Positions 19,435 through 29,652 of a stretch of 64,000 bases of DNA are shown here, piece by piece. Below the pieces are notes generated by a model, which saw only the letters and a program-made list of their open reading frames with translations, was not told the origin of the DNA and did no database searches. Position 1 is the first letter of the stretch, and the number at the start of each line of letters is the position of its first letter. Source of the DNA: an uncultured Pelagibacteraceae bacterium (lineage in GTDB: Bacteria; Pseudomonadota; Alphaproteobacteria; Pelagibacterales; AG-422-B15); the NCBI GenBank assembly GCA_902614655.1, contig CACMLX010000002.1, positions 62,001 through 126,000 of the forward strand, read 5' to 3'. The position numbers and the translations under genes are program-made.

Positions 19435-22400
19435 CTATGAGCAGCCAGTTGTGGCACCACATGTATCGCATTTTAAGCAAGTACCATTTCTAACAAGAGT
19501 AAAAGAGCCACACTCAGGACAAGCATCACCTTCATAGCCCATCATTCTTGCAGCTTGAACTCTACTCATTGATTGATCGGATGTAGAACCTGTGCTTACC
19601 GCAGTACTAATCGGCGCTTGTTCAGCTGACACAGTCTCCATGCTTCCGTTTGAACTAACTACCGAAAGTCCGTCCTGGCCTCGTAAGTAACCTTGGCTTG
19701 AAACTTTTTTAACAAGCTTCCAAGGGATTTCATTATTTTTTAATGTTCCCTCCTCAGCTCCAGTTCCAAGTGAGAAGTCAACATCTGTATTATCAGCATG
19801 CGCCAAATCATTTCTGCCTAAGTAAGAAACAGCAAGTTCTCTGAACACGTAATCTAAAATAGATGTTGCATTTTTAATTCTATTATTACCTTGCACTACC
19901 CCAGCAGGGTCAAATCTAGTAAAAGTATAAGCTTCCACGTACTCTTCTAGTGGAACTCCATATTGAAGACCAATTGATATTGCGATTGCAAAATTATTCA
20001 TCAGACTCCTCAGGAAAGCTCCTTCTTTATGCATGTCAATAAAGATTTCACCCAAGCTACCATCCTCATATTCTCCGGTATGAAGATAAACTTTATGACC
20101 TCCTACAATTGCTTTTTGAATGTATCCTTTTCTTCTATCAGGAACTTTATTTCTTGAACCGTATACAACAGAATTCATAGCCTCTTTAGCAACAGCAATT
20201 GTTCTATCAATTTGGTTATCCGGTTGTTCTATATCTATTTCTTCATCAACATCCTCATCAACAAGTTTTGATGCAAGTGGTTGACTTAATTTTGAGCCAT
20301 CACGATAGAGAGCGTTTGCTTTTGTGCCAAGTTTCCATGACAGTAAATAAGCTTCATTACAATCTTCCACATCAGATTCTGCAGGCATGTTGATAGTTTT
20401 TGATATAGCTCCTGATATAAAAGGCTGAGCTGCTGCCATCATGCGTATATGACTTTCTACAGACAAATATCTTTTGCCGATTCTACCACACGGATTTGCG
20501 CAATCAAATACAGCCAAATGATCATCTTTGATATGCGGTGAGCCCTCTAAGGTCATGGTGCCGCAGCAAAAGGTATTTGCTTCATCGATTTCATCAATTG
20601 TAAAACCTAAAGCAGTTAGCATATTAAAATTCATATCAGTAAGTTGTTCTTCTGAAAAATTCAGCTTCTCTTTGCAGAATTCCATCCCGAGGGTATATGA
20701 ATTGAAAGAAAATCGAATATCAAAAACATTCTTTAAATTTTGTTCAAGGAGTTCGATTTGTTCCTCTTCAAAGCCTTTTTCTTTTAGTGTCTCGTGATTT
20801 ATAGCGGGGGCATTGTTGAGCGTACCGTGACCAACAGCATAATTAATCGTTTCTTCAATTTCATCCTCTGTGTATTGGAGTTGCCTTAATGCTTCTGGAA
20901 CCGTTCTATTTATAATCTTGAAATAACCACCTCCAGCAAGTTTCTTGAATTTGACCATTGCAAAATCAGGTTCGATACCTGTTGTATCACAGTCCATTAC
21001 AAGACCAATAGTTCCAGTTGGCGCAATTACTGTTGTTTGTGCATTTCTAAAACCAAACTTTTGACCATTCTCATATGCTTGATCCCATGCATTTTGCGCC
21101 TCTATTCCTAAGTTTGTATCTCTTAAATCTTCAACAACAAATGGCACAGGATTGATATGTAAACCTTCATAATCATCAGTCTTACCATATGCGGCTCTTC
21201 TATGATTTCTCATAACACGAAGCATATTTTTAGAGTTTTGTTGATATCCAGGGAAGGGGCCTTGTTCAGATGCGACCTCAGCTGAAGTTGCATAAGATAT
21301 GCCAGTCATTAAAGCTGTTATAGCTGCACAATTTGCCCTTCCTTCTTCGCTATCGTAGGCTACACCTTTAGACATTAGGTAGCCTCCTAAATTCGCATAT
21401 CCAAGACCAAGTGTCCTGTATTCATAGGAGAGTTTCGCTATTTCTTTTGAAGGAAATTGAGCCATCATGACTGAAATTTCCAATATTAATGTCCATATTC
21501 TTACAGCATGTTTGAACAAGTCAGTGTTTAAACATTTGTTCTCATCCATAAACGTCATTAGATTAAGTGAGGCTAAGTTGCAGGCTGTATTGTCTAGGAA
21601 CATATATTCCGAGCAAGGGTTTGAAGCTCTAATTTCGCCACTTTCTGGGCATGTGTGCCAATCATTAATTGTCGTATGGAACTGAATACCAGGATCAGCA
21701 CAGGCCCAAGCAGAATATCCAACTTGATCCCAAAGGTCTTTTGCCTTTACTGTTTTACTTACTGAATTATCAATTCTATTAATTAAGTTCCAATCTTTGT
21801 CTTCAATTACAGCACTTAAAAAATCGTCAGTAACTCGTACTGAATTATTTGAATTCTGACCAGAAACTGTCACATAGGCCTCTGAATCCCAATCTGTATT
21901 ATAAGTCTCAAATTCTATAGATTTATAGCCTTGTTTTGCAAAATGTATGATCCTTTGAATATAATTTTCAGGAACTTCATTTTTTCTTGCAGCAATAATT
22001 TCTCTTTTTAAAGCAGGGTTTTTTGCAGGTTCAAAACAACTTTCGCCGTCTGCCTCACAATTATGGCAGGCATTCATAACGCTTTTTAGATGTTTTGAAC
22101 ATATTTTTGATCCTGTAACAATAGACGCTACTTTTTGTTCTTCTGTAACTTTCCATTTAATAAACTCTTCAATATCAGGATGATCTATATCTACTACAAC
22201 CATCTTTGCAGCTCTTCTAGTTGTGCCGCCTGATTTAATTGCCCCCGCAGCTCTATCACCAATTTTAAGAAAGCTCATCAGTCCAGATGATTTTCCTCCG
22301 CCGGATAAACCTTCAGAAGAACCCCTGAGGTTTGAGAAGTTTGTTCCAGTGCCTGATCCATACTTGAAGAGCCTAGCTTCACGCACCCACAAATCCATAA

Positions 22401-23025
22401 TGCCACCATCATTTACCAAATCATCATCTATACTTTGAATAAAGCATGCATGAGGTTGAGGTCTTTCATAAGAACTTGAGGATCTGGTTAATTTTCCAGT
22501 TTCATGATCAACATAAAAATGGCCTTGAGAAGGACCATCAATTCCATAGGCCCAGTTTAATCCTGTATTGAACCATTGAGGGCTGTTTGGTGCAACCATT
22601 TGATTAGCGAGCATGTAACGAACCTCATCAAAAAAAGCTTTGGCATCATCTTCTGATGAAAAATAACCACCTTTCCATCCCCAGTATGTCCATGCACCTG
22701 CTAGTCTATCAAAAACTTGTTGAGAACTCGTTTCCGATGAATAAGTTACCTCGCCCTCGCTGTCATCAGCAATTCTTGGGGCAAGCCATGATGGAATATT
22801 TCTTTCATCTGTTCTCTTTAGTTTTGAAGGAACACCAGCTTTTCTAAAATATTTTTGTGATAAAATATCGCTTGCAACTTGACTCCATTGTTCTGGAACT
22901 TCAAAATTTTCTAATTTAAATACAAGAGATCCATCAGGATTGACTATTTCACTTGAAACCTTCTTAAAATTTATACTTTCGTATGGCGATTGATTAGCAA
23001 TTGTAAATTCTCTATTTATTTTCAT
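19435..23025 (-). CDS. nrdJ: Vitamin B12-dependent ribonucleotide reductase (class II)
   Basis: NrdJ makes deoxyribonucleotides using adenosylcobalamin and needs no oxygen or partner subunit. The 1196 residues match the long alphaproteobacterial form. Elements seen include [33 protein letters not shown], the active-site region [21 protein letters not shown], and [21 protein letters not shown]. The C-terminal zinc-ribbon-like tail is [23 protein letters not shown] candidate pair of NrdR boxes lies about 150-195 bp upstream. I see no cobalamin riboswitch. The organism must make or import B12. Confidence 0.97.
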   Translation of the reverse strand: MKINREFTIANQSPYESINFKKVSSEIVNPDGSLVFKLENFEVPEQWSQVASDILSQKYFRKAGVPSKLKRTDERNIPSWLAPRIADDSEGEVTYSSETSSQQVFDRLAGAWTYWGWKGGYFSSEDDAKAFFDEVRYMLANQMVAPNSPQWFNTGLNWAYGIDGPSQGHFYVDHETGKLTRSSSSYERPQPHACFIQSIDDDLVNDGGIMDLWVREARLFKYGSGTGTNFSNLRGSSEGLSGGGKSSGLMSFLKIGDRAAGAIKSGGTTRRAAKMVVVDIDHPDIEEFIKWKVTEEQKVASIVTGSKICSKHLKSVMNACHNCEADGESCFEPAKNPALKREIIAARKNEVPENYIQRIIHFAKQGYKSIEFETYNTDWDSEAYVTVSGQNSNNSVRVTDDFLSAVIEDKDWNLINRIDNSVSKTVKAKDLWDQVGYSAWACADPGIQFHTTINDWHTCPESGEIRASNPCSEYMFLDNTACNLASLNLMTFMDENKCLNTDLFKHAVRIWTLILEISVMMAQFPSKEIAKLSYEYRTLGLGYANLGGYLMSKGVAYDSEEGRANCAAITALMTGISYATSAEVASEQGPFPGYQQNSKNMLRVMRNHRRAAYGKTDDYEGLHINPVPFVVEDLRDTNLGIEAQNAWDQAYENGQKFGFRNAQTTVIAPTGTIGLVMDCDTTGIEPDFAMVKFKKLAGGGYFKIINRTVPEALRQLQYTEDEIEETINYAVGHGTLNNAPAINHETLKEKGFEEEQIELLEQNLKNVFDIRFSFNSYTLGMEFCKEKLNFSEEQLTDMNFNMLTALGFTIDEIDEANTFCCGTMTLEGSPHIKDDHLAVFDCANPCGRIGKRYLSVESHIRMMAAAQPFISGAISKTINMPAESDVEDCNEAYLLSWKLGTKANALYRDGSKLSQPLASKLVDEDVDEEIDIEQPDNQIDRTIAVAKEAMNSVVYGSRNKVPDRRKGYIQKAIVGGHKVYLHTGEYEDGSLGEIFIDMHKEGAFLRSLMNNFAIAISIGLQYGVPLEEYVEAYTFTRFDPAGVVQGNNRIKNATSILDYVFRELAVSYLGRNDLAHADNTDVDFSLGTGAEEGTLKNNEIPWKLVKKVSSQGYLRGQDGLSVVSSNGSMETVSAEQAPISTAVSTGSTSDQSMSRVQAARMMGYEGDACPECGSFTLVRNGTCLKCDTCGATTGCS

Positions 23026-23335
23026 TATTTTCCCTTCTAAAATATAGTCATTGCAACAGACGAGCTTATAAAAAAAACCAATATCAATAATTTAATGGTC
23101 TCGACCGTAAATTGTGCCAGAATGCTAAATGAGTAACTTTCTAGATTATCGATAATTTATTATTTGAAAAATGAAGTCAACATATTGTGTAAAAAAAATT
23201 ATGAGCCACAATATAAGGTAATGCATATGTTATCAAAAATAAAAAAAGTAAGCTTTTTCAATGTTTTATCCAATAAATATAATACACTTTTTGTTGAAAA
23301 AACTGTTAATTTAAAGTTCTATAAATCATAAAGTC
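23026..23335. other. 310-bp intergenic region between nrdJ and the NDUFA12 gene
   Basis: This divergent promoter region is very A+T rich. It holds the two candidate NrdR boxes described separately (23175-23221). I found no credible small gene, tRNA or cobalamin riboswitch box in it. It should contain promoters for nrdJ on the minus strand and for the NDUFA12-DUF2155 pair on the plus strand. Confidence 0.6.
23175..23221. promoter_or_regulatory. Candidate tandem NrdR boxes
   Basis: Read on the minus strand, 23190-23175 is ACACAATATGTTGACT, which matches about 13 of 16 positions of the NrdR box consensus acaCwAtATaTwGtgt as I know it. A weaker copy, CCACAATATAAGGTAA (about 11 of 16), starts at 23206 on the plus strand. 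The two starts are 31 bp apart, about three helical turns, the spacing reported for paired NrdR boxes. NrdR represses ribonucleotide reductase genes when dATP is high. The second box is degenerate, so the pair is likely but not certain. Confidence 0.5.
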
Positions 23336-23704
23336 ATGTTTAGAGAGATATTTACTTGGTGGAATGGGCAAACTTTGGGCACCAGAATATGGTCCTATTT
23401 TAACGGTATTCAGGTAGGCACTGATGATCAAGGCAATAGGTATTTTAAGAACAGAAAAGATACCAAAAGGTGGGTTGTTTATGGCGGTATAGTAGAATCT
23501 ACATATGTCAGTCCAGAGTGGAACAACTGGCTTAGATTTACTTCTTTAAGGGAGCCAAATCAAACAAAAAAATATGCTTGGCAGAAGAGTCATATCCCAA
23601 ATTTAACTGGAACCAAAGACGCGTATAATCCAGAAATAACTAAAAATAATAATAAGCAAAGTTCTAAAAATGCAGATTATAAAAGATGGGGCCCAAAAAA
23701 TTAG
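23336..23704 (+). CDS. NADH:ubiquinone oxidoreductase subunit NDUFA12 family
   Basis: This is a bacterial homologue of the mitochondrial complex I accessory subunit NDUFA12 (B17.2), found mainly in alphaproteobacteria. The sequence FTWWNGQTLGTRIWSYFNG, then VGTDDQGNRYFKNRKD, KRWVVYGG and SPEWNNWLRFT is characteristic, with tryptophans at conserved places. The length of 122 is typical. It binds the peripheral arm of complex I on the cytoplasmic side. The 3' end overlaps the DUF2155 gene by 35 bp, and that neighbour pairing is itself conserved in the class. Confidence 0.93.
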   Translation: MFREIFTWWNGQTLGTRIWSYFNGIQVGTDDQGNRYFKNRKDTKRWVVYGGIVESTYVSPEWNNWLRFTSLREPNQTKKYAWQKSHIPNLTGTKDAYNPEITKNNNKQSSKNADYKRWGPKN

Positions 23705-24182
23705 AGTAATTTTTCATTTATTAACATTAACTTTAATTTATTCACCATTCCTATTTGCCCAAAATATAGATATTGCTCCTTTAATCAATTTAGATGATCT
23801 GGAACCTTCATATGATGAAGATAATATAATTAATGAATATTATAATGGTCAAAAAGAAAACGACTTCACAGCACGTAAAACTCAGATTTATGAAGAGCCA
23901 TTTGCAACAATAAGTTTGTTAAATAAAATAACCGCGGAAGTTAAAACAATAGATATTATTTTAAAGAAAATTTATCACTTTGATGAATTAAAAATTTACG
24001 CAATTGATTGTTACAACAGTAAGGTGTTTGAAAAAAAAGAAACTGCCGTTTACCTTAATATTTACATAGACGAGACAGCAGAAAAAATTTTCAATGGCTG
24101 GATGATAAAGTCATTGCCTTCAGTGTCCTCAATGGAGCACCCAATTTACGATATATGGGTCGATCAATGTTATAAATCATAA
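23670..24182 (+). CDS. DUF2155-type secreted protein
   Basis: A signal peptide (about 10-31, ending SPFLFAQ) precedes a domain with ARKTQIYEEPFATISLLNKI and the C-terminal signature IFNGWMIKSLPSVSSMEHP followed by YDIWVDQC, typical of DUF2155. Two cysteines (in AIDCYN and VDQCY) may form a periplasmic disulfide. The role is unknown. The start inside the NDUFA12 gene is chosen because it provides the signal peptide. It overlaps accC convergently by 6 bp. Confidence 0.85.
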   Translation: MQIIKDGAQKIRVIFHLLTLTLIYSPFLFAQNIDIAPLINLDDLEPSYDEDNIINEYYNGQKENDFTARKTQIYEEPFATISLLNKITAEVKTIDIILKKIYHFDELKIYAIDCYNSKVFEKKETAVYLNIYIDETAEKIFNGWMIKSLPSVSSMEHPIYDIWVDQCYKS

Positions 24183-25517
24183 AATATTAATATTTTGTTC
24201 CAGCCAATTAATAGCAACTCCTCCATTCTTAAAATCAGGCGATGAAAGTATTTTCTTGTGTAAGTCAATGTTCGTTTGGATACCATCAATGACAATTTCA
24301 TTAAGTGCTCGCAAAGCCCTTTTTATTGCATGATTTCTTGTTCTGCCTGTTGTAATTAATTTTGCTAATAAATTGTCATAGTAATGCGGCACGTTATAAC
24401 CAGAGTAAATAAATGTATCTAGCCTTATCCCGTTTCCAGCTGGAGGGTGATACATTTTAATTTTTCCCGCAGATGGCTTAAAGTCAGACGCATTTTCGGC
24501 ATTAATTCTGCATTCGATTGAGTGACCTAAAGGTTTTATATTTTCTTGATTTGTAAAAATTTTATCACCGTGAGCGACGCATATTTGCTCTCTAACAAGA
24601 TCAATTCTAGTTAGCATTTCTGTTATAGGATGTTCAACTTGTAATCTAGTATTCATTTCCATGAAGTAAAATTCGTTTCCATCGAATAAAAATTCAAGAG
24701 TTCCAAGTCCCAGGTATCCCATACTTTTCATTGCATTAGTACAGGTTTTGAACAAATCTTGCTTTTTTTCTTCTTCAATATTAGGAGCAAGGGCTTCTTC
24801 TAGAACTTTTTGATTTCTTCTTTGCACAGAGCAATCTCTTTCATGCAAATGAAGGTAATTTCCGTGAGTGTCACAAATTATTTGAACTTCAATATGTCTT
24901 GGTGAGTCTATAAACTTTTCGATGTATATTGCATCATTTCCAAAAAAAGAAATTGCTTCTTGCTTGATAATAGGCAAAGCACTTTTTAATTCTTTTTTGT
25001 TATTTACAACCTTCATGCCTCTACCACCACCACCTGCGCTAGCTTTGAGCAATACTGGAAAACCAATTTTTTCAGACGTAGCAACAGCATCAGCTTCATC
25101 AATAATTTTGCCCTCCGAACCAGGTACAACGGGTACACCAAACTTTTTCATTATTTTTTTTGCTTCAATTTTGTCACCCATCATTTCAATGTGAGAATAT
25201 TTCGGACCTATAAATGTCAGTTTATGATCATCTAACATTTTTGCAAAAGATGCATTTTCAGATAAAAATCCGTATCCCGGATGCACAGCTTGCGCACCAG
25301 TTATTTCACATGCAGATATTATTGCATGTGCATTTAAATAACTTTTGTTTACTGGATTGGGTCCTATGCAAACACTTTCATCAGCAATTCTAACATGCAT
25401 TGACTCTGTGTCAGCTTCGCTGTGTACAGCTACTGTAGAAATCCCAAGTTCCTGACATGCTCTATTTATTCTAACCGCAATTTCACCTCGGTTAGCAATA
25501 AGTATCTTATCAAACAT
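24177..25517 (-). CDS. accC: Acetyl-CoA carboxylase, biotin carboxylase subunit
   Basis: AccC carboxylates the biotin of AccB with ATP and bicarbonate. The N-terminus FDKILIANRGEIAVRI, the ATP-grasp glycine loop KASAGGGGRGMKVV, the ERDCSVQRRNQKVLEEA stretch and MNTRLQVEHPITE are all diagnostic. The length of 446 is standard. It begins directly after accB, in the conserved order aroQ-accB-accC. Confidence 0.98.
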   Translation of the reverse strand: MFDKILIANRGEIAVRINRACQELGISTVAVHSEADTESMHVRIADESVCIGPNPVNKSYLNAHAIISACEITGAQAVHPGYGFLSENASFAKMLDDHKLTFIGPKYSHIEMMGDKIEAKKIMKKFGVPVVPGSEGKIIDEADAVATSEKIGFPVLLKASAGGGGRGMKVVNNKKELKSALPIIKQEAISFFGNDAIYIEKFIDSPRHIEVQIICDTHGNYLHLHERDCSVQRRNQKVLEEALAPNIEEEKKQDLFKTCTNAMKSMGYLGLGTLEFLFDGNEFYFMEMNTRLQVEHPITEMLTRIDLVREQICVAHGDKIFTNQENIKPLGHSIECRINAENASDFKPSAGKIKMYHPPAGNGIRLDTFIYSGYNVPHYYDNLLAKLITTGRTRNHAIKRALRALNEIVIDGIQTNIDLHKKILSSPDFKNGGVAINWLEQNINIL

Positions 25518-25961
25518 TTAACCTATAAGCATTAATGGTTGACCGAACTCTACAGCCTGCTCATTTTCAACTAATATTTTTATTACTTTGCCCTGTAAAG
25601 TCGATTCAATCGGATTCATTGTTTTCATTGCCTCTACAATTAATAAAGTTTGCCCGGACTTAACCTGATCTCCTGGATTAACAAATTTATTTGCACCCGG
25701 TTCTGGCTGTAGGTAAACTGTACCGACCATCGGTGACTTAATTGCTCTTGGGTCATTTTTAAAATCTATTTTTTCATCTTCTTTAGGTTTTATATTTTCT
25801 CTTGCTACATCATCATACTTTGCTGTATTAGTTCCCCTGCTAATAGAAATCGAAAAATCATTATTTGAGTATGATGCTTCGGTTAGGTTGTGTTCTTCTA
25901 AAATTTTTACCAATTCTTCAAACGGCTTAGTATCAATTTGTTTTTTTTTCTTATCACTCAT
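25518..25961 (-). CDS. accB: Acetyl-CoA carboxylase, biotin carboxyl carrier protein
   Basis: AccB carries the biotin used by acetyl-CoA carboxylase. Lys113 in VEAMKTMNPIES is the biotinylation site. The barrel-domain sequence SPMVGTVYLQPEPGA includes the thumb. A flexible charged linker joins it to an N-terminal helix. The length of 147 is typical. It is followed without a gap by accC and preceded by aroQ. Confidence 0.98.
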   Translation of the reverse strand: MSDKKKKQIDTKPFEELVKILEEHNLTEASYSNNDFSISISRGTNTAKYDDVARENIKPKEDEKIDFKNDPRAIKSPMVGTVYLQPEPGANKFVNPGDQVKSGQTLLIVEAMKTMNPIESTLQGKVIKILVENEQAVEFGQPLMLIG

Positions 25962-25975
25962 TCAATTTAAACTTT

Positions 25976-26419
25976 TTATATTAATTTATTAATTCCATCA
26001 ACTGCGAGTATATAACTTTGAGGTCCAAACCCACAGATTACGCCATTAACTCCTTTACTTATATAGGAATGATGACGAAAATCTTCTCGTTTAAACAAGT
26101 TCGATAAATGAATTTCTATCTTTGGTATATTGACAGCAAGAAGTGCGTCAAGTATCGCTACTGATGTATGGGATAGTCCTCCACCATTTATAATGATACC
26201 AGATGAAGATTTATTGGAACGTTGAATACAATCAACGATATCTCCTTCGTTATTTGATTGAAAGAAATTTACATCTAGGTCAATTTTTTTTTCAATAATG
26301 TGTTTCTCTACCATATTGTGTATATTCTCAAGTGTCATTGAGCCATAAATTTCAGGCTCTCTTTCCCCAAGCATATTGAGATTAGGGCCATCAATGAATT
26401 GAATTTTTTTCTTGGTCAT
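25976..26419 (-). CDS. aroQ: 3-dehydroquinate dehydratase, type II
   Basis: AroQ converts 3-dehydroquinate to 3-dehydroshikimate in the shikimate pathway. The N-terminal FIDGPNLNMLGEREPEIYG holds the catalytic tyrosine region. FFQSNNEGDIVDCIQ and IIINGGGLSHTSVAI follow; most relatives read INPGAYTHTS at the last site. The basic residue loop EIHLSNLFKREDFRHHSY is normal. The length of 147 and position before accB-accC fit a conserved cluster. Confidence 0.96.
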   Translation of the reverse strand: MTKKKIQFIDGPNLNMLGEREPEIYGSMTLENIHNMVEKHIIEKKIDLDVNFFQSNNEGDIVDCIQRSNKSSSGIIINGGGLSHTSVAILDALLAVNIPKIEIHLSNLFKREDFRHHSYISKGVNGVICGFGPQSYILAVDGINKLI

Positions 26420-26443
26420 AATCGTTCATTATATTGTGTATTA

Positions 26444-27766
26444 TTAATTTATTGAAACTTCTTTCTCTAAAATTTTTATTAAGTCTGATGATCGATACCA
26501 TTCAGGAGAAAATTCCTCAATGTTTTTTATTGCTTTAACTGCAAAATTATATGATAAACTCCGATCTCCAATCAAAAAATATCGCTCAGCCGTTGCGTAA
26601 TTAGCGAGGGGTAGATTATCTATCATTGCATAGGCCCTTGCTAACAAATACCAGGAATAGGCATTTTTTGGATTAATTTGTATAGATCTTTTTAAATAAC
26701 TTATTCCTTGATGAATAGAGTCATTATGTTCAAATGACAATAAATAATTTCCCATCATCATTAGGTATAAATCATTGACCTTTTCAATTTGATCTAAAGC
26801 TTTTTTTTGATAGTTTGCAGCTTTGGCATAGTCTGAATTAGCATAATATATTTCACCTAATAACTCTTTGTAAAAAGGATTCGATGAGTCAGAACTAATT
26901 AATTCATATAGGTTTTCAATTGATTTGTCATGATCACCACGCAAATAACTTGATACAGCTTTTGCATAAAGACTTTTTTCGTCTGTACCTTGATAAACAG
27001 AATCTGTTTCTTCATATGAATGGGTAAAACCATACAATTTTGCCTTAAGAAGATTAAATCTTTTTTCTAATACATTATCGTTTTCATAATTACATTGTTT
27101 ATAACTTTTTAGCGAAGATTCAATCCAAGTTATTCTATTATCTGTAAGCGGATGGGTTGATCTGTAATTGTTTTCTTCTGAAAATTTATTTATTTCCATA
27201 GCTTTTAATTTATTCAAAAAATTGATTAAATAATGACCATCAATTCCACTGTTGCATAATATCCTTACTGCCGATTGATCTGCAGAAGCTTCTTGAGTTC
27301 TAGAATAATATGTAAAACCATCATTAATGCTTGCTTGACCAACCATGACACCAGCAATACCTGCATCAGAAGATCCAGTCATAACTCCAATTATTCCAAG
27401 CAAATAAATTGGTAGAGCTTTTTCTGACAAATTATTTATTTCAATTGAGGTATTGAATATATGACCACCTTGGATATGCGCTATCTCATGAGCAAGTACA
27501 GCAGCGTATTCTCTATAATCGTCAGCTGAAATAATCAATTCGGAATTTATAAATATATTTTTTCCACCTGTTACAAATGCGTTTATTTGATCACTTTGAA
27601 TAAAATAGATATTTAATTCATTTAATTCTTGCTTATTAGAATCAAGTAAATTTGACACAATATCTAAAGTAAACTGTTCAAGTTCTGTATCTCTTATAAT
27701 TTCGAACGCTTTTGCATTAGTCGTCAAAAAGAGAATAGAAAGCAATAATCTAATAATTATTTTCAT
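26444..27766 (-). CDS. Secreted M48 metalloprotease with TPR repeats (BepA-like)
   Basis: A signal peptide (1-20, ending TNAKA) leads a zinc metalloprotease domain with HEIAH at 93-97 in AVLAHEIAHIQGGH. A downstream acidic ligand lies in RTQEASADQSAVRI. The C-terminal half (about 215-440) consists of TPR-like helical pairs, for example KALDQIEKVNDLYLMMMGNY and NPKNAYSWYLLARAYAM. This layout matches BepA/YfgC, which degrades or assists stalled LptD and other outer-membrane proteins. It follows rne by 6 bp on the same strand. The BepA role is inferred from architecture. Confidence 0.9.
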   Translation of the reverse strand: MKIIIRLLLSILFLTTNAKAFEIIRDTELEQFTLDIVSNLLDSNKQELNELNIYFIQSDQINAFVTGGKNIFINSELIISADDYREYAAVLAHEIAHIQGGHIFNTSIEINNLSEKALPIYLLGIIGVMTGSSDAGIAGVMVGQASINDGFTYYSRTQEASADQSAVRILCNSGIDGHYLINFLNKLKAMEINKFSEENNYRSTHPLTDNRITWIESSLKSYKQCNYENDNVLEKRFNLLKAKLYGFTHSYEETDSVYQGTDEKSLYAKAVSSYLRGDHDKSIENLYELISSDSSNPFYKELLGEIYYANSDYAKAANYQKKALDQIEKVNDLYLMMMGNYLLSFEHNDSIHQGISYLKRSIQINPKNAYSWYLLARAYAMIDNLPLANYATAERYFLIGDRSLSYNFAVKAIKNIEEFSPEWYRSSDLIKILEKEVSIN

Positions 27767-27772
27767 TATTAA

Positions 27773-29635
27773 TCACTTTTGCCACCATCCTGTTTTTTTA
27801 TTTTTAATTTCTTTTATGGAAGGGTTTATATCGCTAATACTAGTTTTTACTTTTTCTTTTTTTTCTTTAGAGATTTTTACTTTCTTTTTTTTGACCAGCA
27901 TTGTTTTTTTCTTTACTTTTTTTGTCTTTTTTGGAGTTTTCTGAGCAATTTTTTTTACTACATTTGAACTTTCAAAAAAAATTTCTTTGTAATCTAAATT
28001 TTCATCATCAATTAATTTAATATTTACTTTATTGAGATCACCAATACTATCTATCTCATTCTGAAAGTTTTTTTGTAAAAAATTTTTCATAAATGGGCTT
28101 ATCTTTATAACTAAGGTTTTTATCTTCTTTTTATAGAGTGCCTCTCTAATTTGATATAAAAGTTTTTGTGATATTGAGGTATGACTTAATTCTGTTTTCC
28201 ACTCGATAAAGCTCTGGCGTAATCTTTGCCTAGACATTTCTAATAGCCCAAACTGACTAATTCTTGATACTTGAGTTCTGGCTCTGTCATTTTTCGACAA
28301 TTCTTTCATTTTTCTTTCCACCTGACGATTATTTCTCATTTCATACATATCGATAAAATCTATAACGATTAAACCAGAAAGATCTCTTATTTTTAGTTGT
28401 TTAGAGATTTCTTCTGCAGCCTCCAAGTTTGTTTTTAATGCAGTTTTCTCAATATTTCTCTCTTTAGTTGCTCCTCCTGAATTAACATCAATTGCAACTA
28501 AAGCTTCAGTTGGATTGATTACTATGTATCCGCCTGATTTTAGTTTTACTTCAGGCTCAAACATTTTTATTACTTCTTTCTCAACATTATGCTTAACAAA
28601 AATTGGCTCCTTATTTTTATAAAGTTTCACGGATCTAGATGCGCCGGGCAATACTTGAGACATATATCTTTTAGTCTCTTGATAAGCTTCTTTTCCTTGT
28701 ACGAGAATTTCTTTCATATCTTTAGTGTAAACATCCCTAACGACTCTTCTCAACAAATTTCCTTCCTCATGTATTAATGCTGGAGCAATAGCTTTTTTTG
28801 TTTGTTTTACAATTTCAATCCATAATTTGTTTAGTATTGTGTAGTCCTTTTTTATTTCATTTTTAGTTTTGTTAAGTCCTGCGGTTCTAATAATTAACCC
28901 CATTTCTGATGGAACTTTTAATTCTTCAATTATTTGTTTTAATTTTTTTCTATCGTCAGAAATAGATATTTTTCTTGATATACCCTTTGTTTTCGTTGAA
29001 TTAGGCATTAGAACAGAATATTTGCCCGCAAGAGATATATAGGATGTTAGCGCAGCACCTTTATTGCCTCTTTCTTCTTTTACTGCTTGCACTAGGATTA
29101 ATTGACCTGTTTTAATTACTTCTTGAATTTTGTAAGACCTATAAAGTTTTCTTCGCAAATTAGATGTATTTTTTCGTTTATATTTTTTAGAATTTTCTTC
29201 AGTATTTTCATCATCTAAACTATTTTCATTACCAGATTTGTTAGTTTTTAAATTTAATTCATCATCAATTTCATCGGTAGCTTCATTGTAATTAAATTTT
29301 GCGTCGTTATCATCTTTAGAGGCTAAACTTTCATTATGTTCAGACTCAATATCTGCTTCGTCACTTATTAATGCCTCTCTATCTGCAACAGGTATTTGAA
29401 AATAATTTGGGTGGACTTCACCGAATGCCAAAAATCCATTTTTTTCTGATCCAATATCTACGAAAGCTGCCTGTAAAGATGCTTCAATCCTCGATACTTT
29501 ACCTAAATATATATTACCTTTTAAATTTTTTTTAGAGCTTGACTCGAATTCAAAATCTTCAAGTCCATTCTCAGACAATAGGGCGAATTGGGTCTGACTA
29601 TCTGCAGACCCATCAATGAGTATTTTTTGTGACAT
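27773..29635 (-). CDS. rne: Ribonuclease E/G family endoribonuclease, lacking Zn-link cysteines
   Basis: This single-strand endoribonuclease processes rRNA and mRNA. The N-terminal S1 domain (GNIYLGKVSRIEASLQAAFV, GSEKNGFLAFGEV) has an acidic insertion of about 80 residues (about 95-170). The catalytic core is clear in EALVAIDVNSGGATKERNIE and LSGLIVIDFIDMYEMRNNRQ. After EMSRQRLRQS the expected CPxC Zn-link motif is replaced by FIEWKTELSHTSISQ, so the usual zinc bridge between subunits is missing. The tail (about 560-620) is short and lysine-rich, with no large degradosome scaffold. The M48 gene follows by 6 bp. Confidence 0.93.
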   Translation of the reverse strand: MSQKILIDGSADSQTQFALLSENGLEDFEFESSSKKNLKGNIYLGKVSRIEASLQAAFVDIGSEKNGFLAFGEVHPNYFQIPVADREALISDEADIESEHNESLASKDDNDAKFNYNEATDEIDDELNLKTNKSGNENSLDDENTEENSKKYKRKNTSNLRRKLYRSYKIQEVIKTGQLILVQAVKEERGNKGAALTSYISLAGKYSVLMPNSTKTKGISRKISISDDRKKLKQIIEELKVPSEMGLIIRTAGLNKTKNEIKKDYTILNKLWIEIVKQTKKAIAPALIHEEGNLLRRVVRDVYTKDMKEILVQGKEAYQETKRYMSQVLPGASRSVKLYKNKEPIFVKHNVEKEVIKMFEPEVKLKSGGYIVINPTEALVAIDVNSGGATKERNIEKTALKTNLEAAEEISKQLKIRDLSGLIVIDFIDMYEMRNNRQVERKMKELSKNDRARTQVSRISQFGLLEMSRQRLRQSFIEWKTELSHTSISQKLLYQIREALYKKKIKTLVIKISPFMKNFLQKNFQNEIDSIGDLNKVNIKLIDDENLDYKEIFFESSNVVKKIAQKTPKKTKKVKKKTMLVKKKKVKISKEKKEKVKTSISDINPSIKEIKNKKTGWWQK

Positions 29636-29652
29636 TTGAAAAAACCTTTCAA
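29636..29652 (-). promoter_or_regulatory. Hairpin covering the rne ribosome binding site
   Basis: On the minus strand TTGAAAGGTTTTTTCAA directly precedes the ATG of rne. It can fold as a 6-bp stem (TTGAAA/TTTCAA) with a 5-base loop, and the likely Shine-Dalgarno AAAGG, 9 bases from the ATG, lies in the stem and loop. RNase E of E. coli is known to control its own message through the 5' leader; a similar role here is inference. The stem is weak and made largely of A-T pairs. Confidence 0.35.

Noticed and set aside
23026-23335. Cobalamin riboswitch for nrdJ
   Set aside because: A GCCAC string is present on the plus strand, but no B12-box arrangement or matching fold can be seen on the nrdJ strand.
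27779-27967. Phenylalanine-rich plus-strand ORF
   Set aside because: It is the antisense shadow of the lysine-rich RNase E tail.
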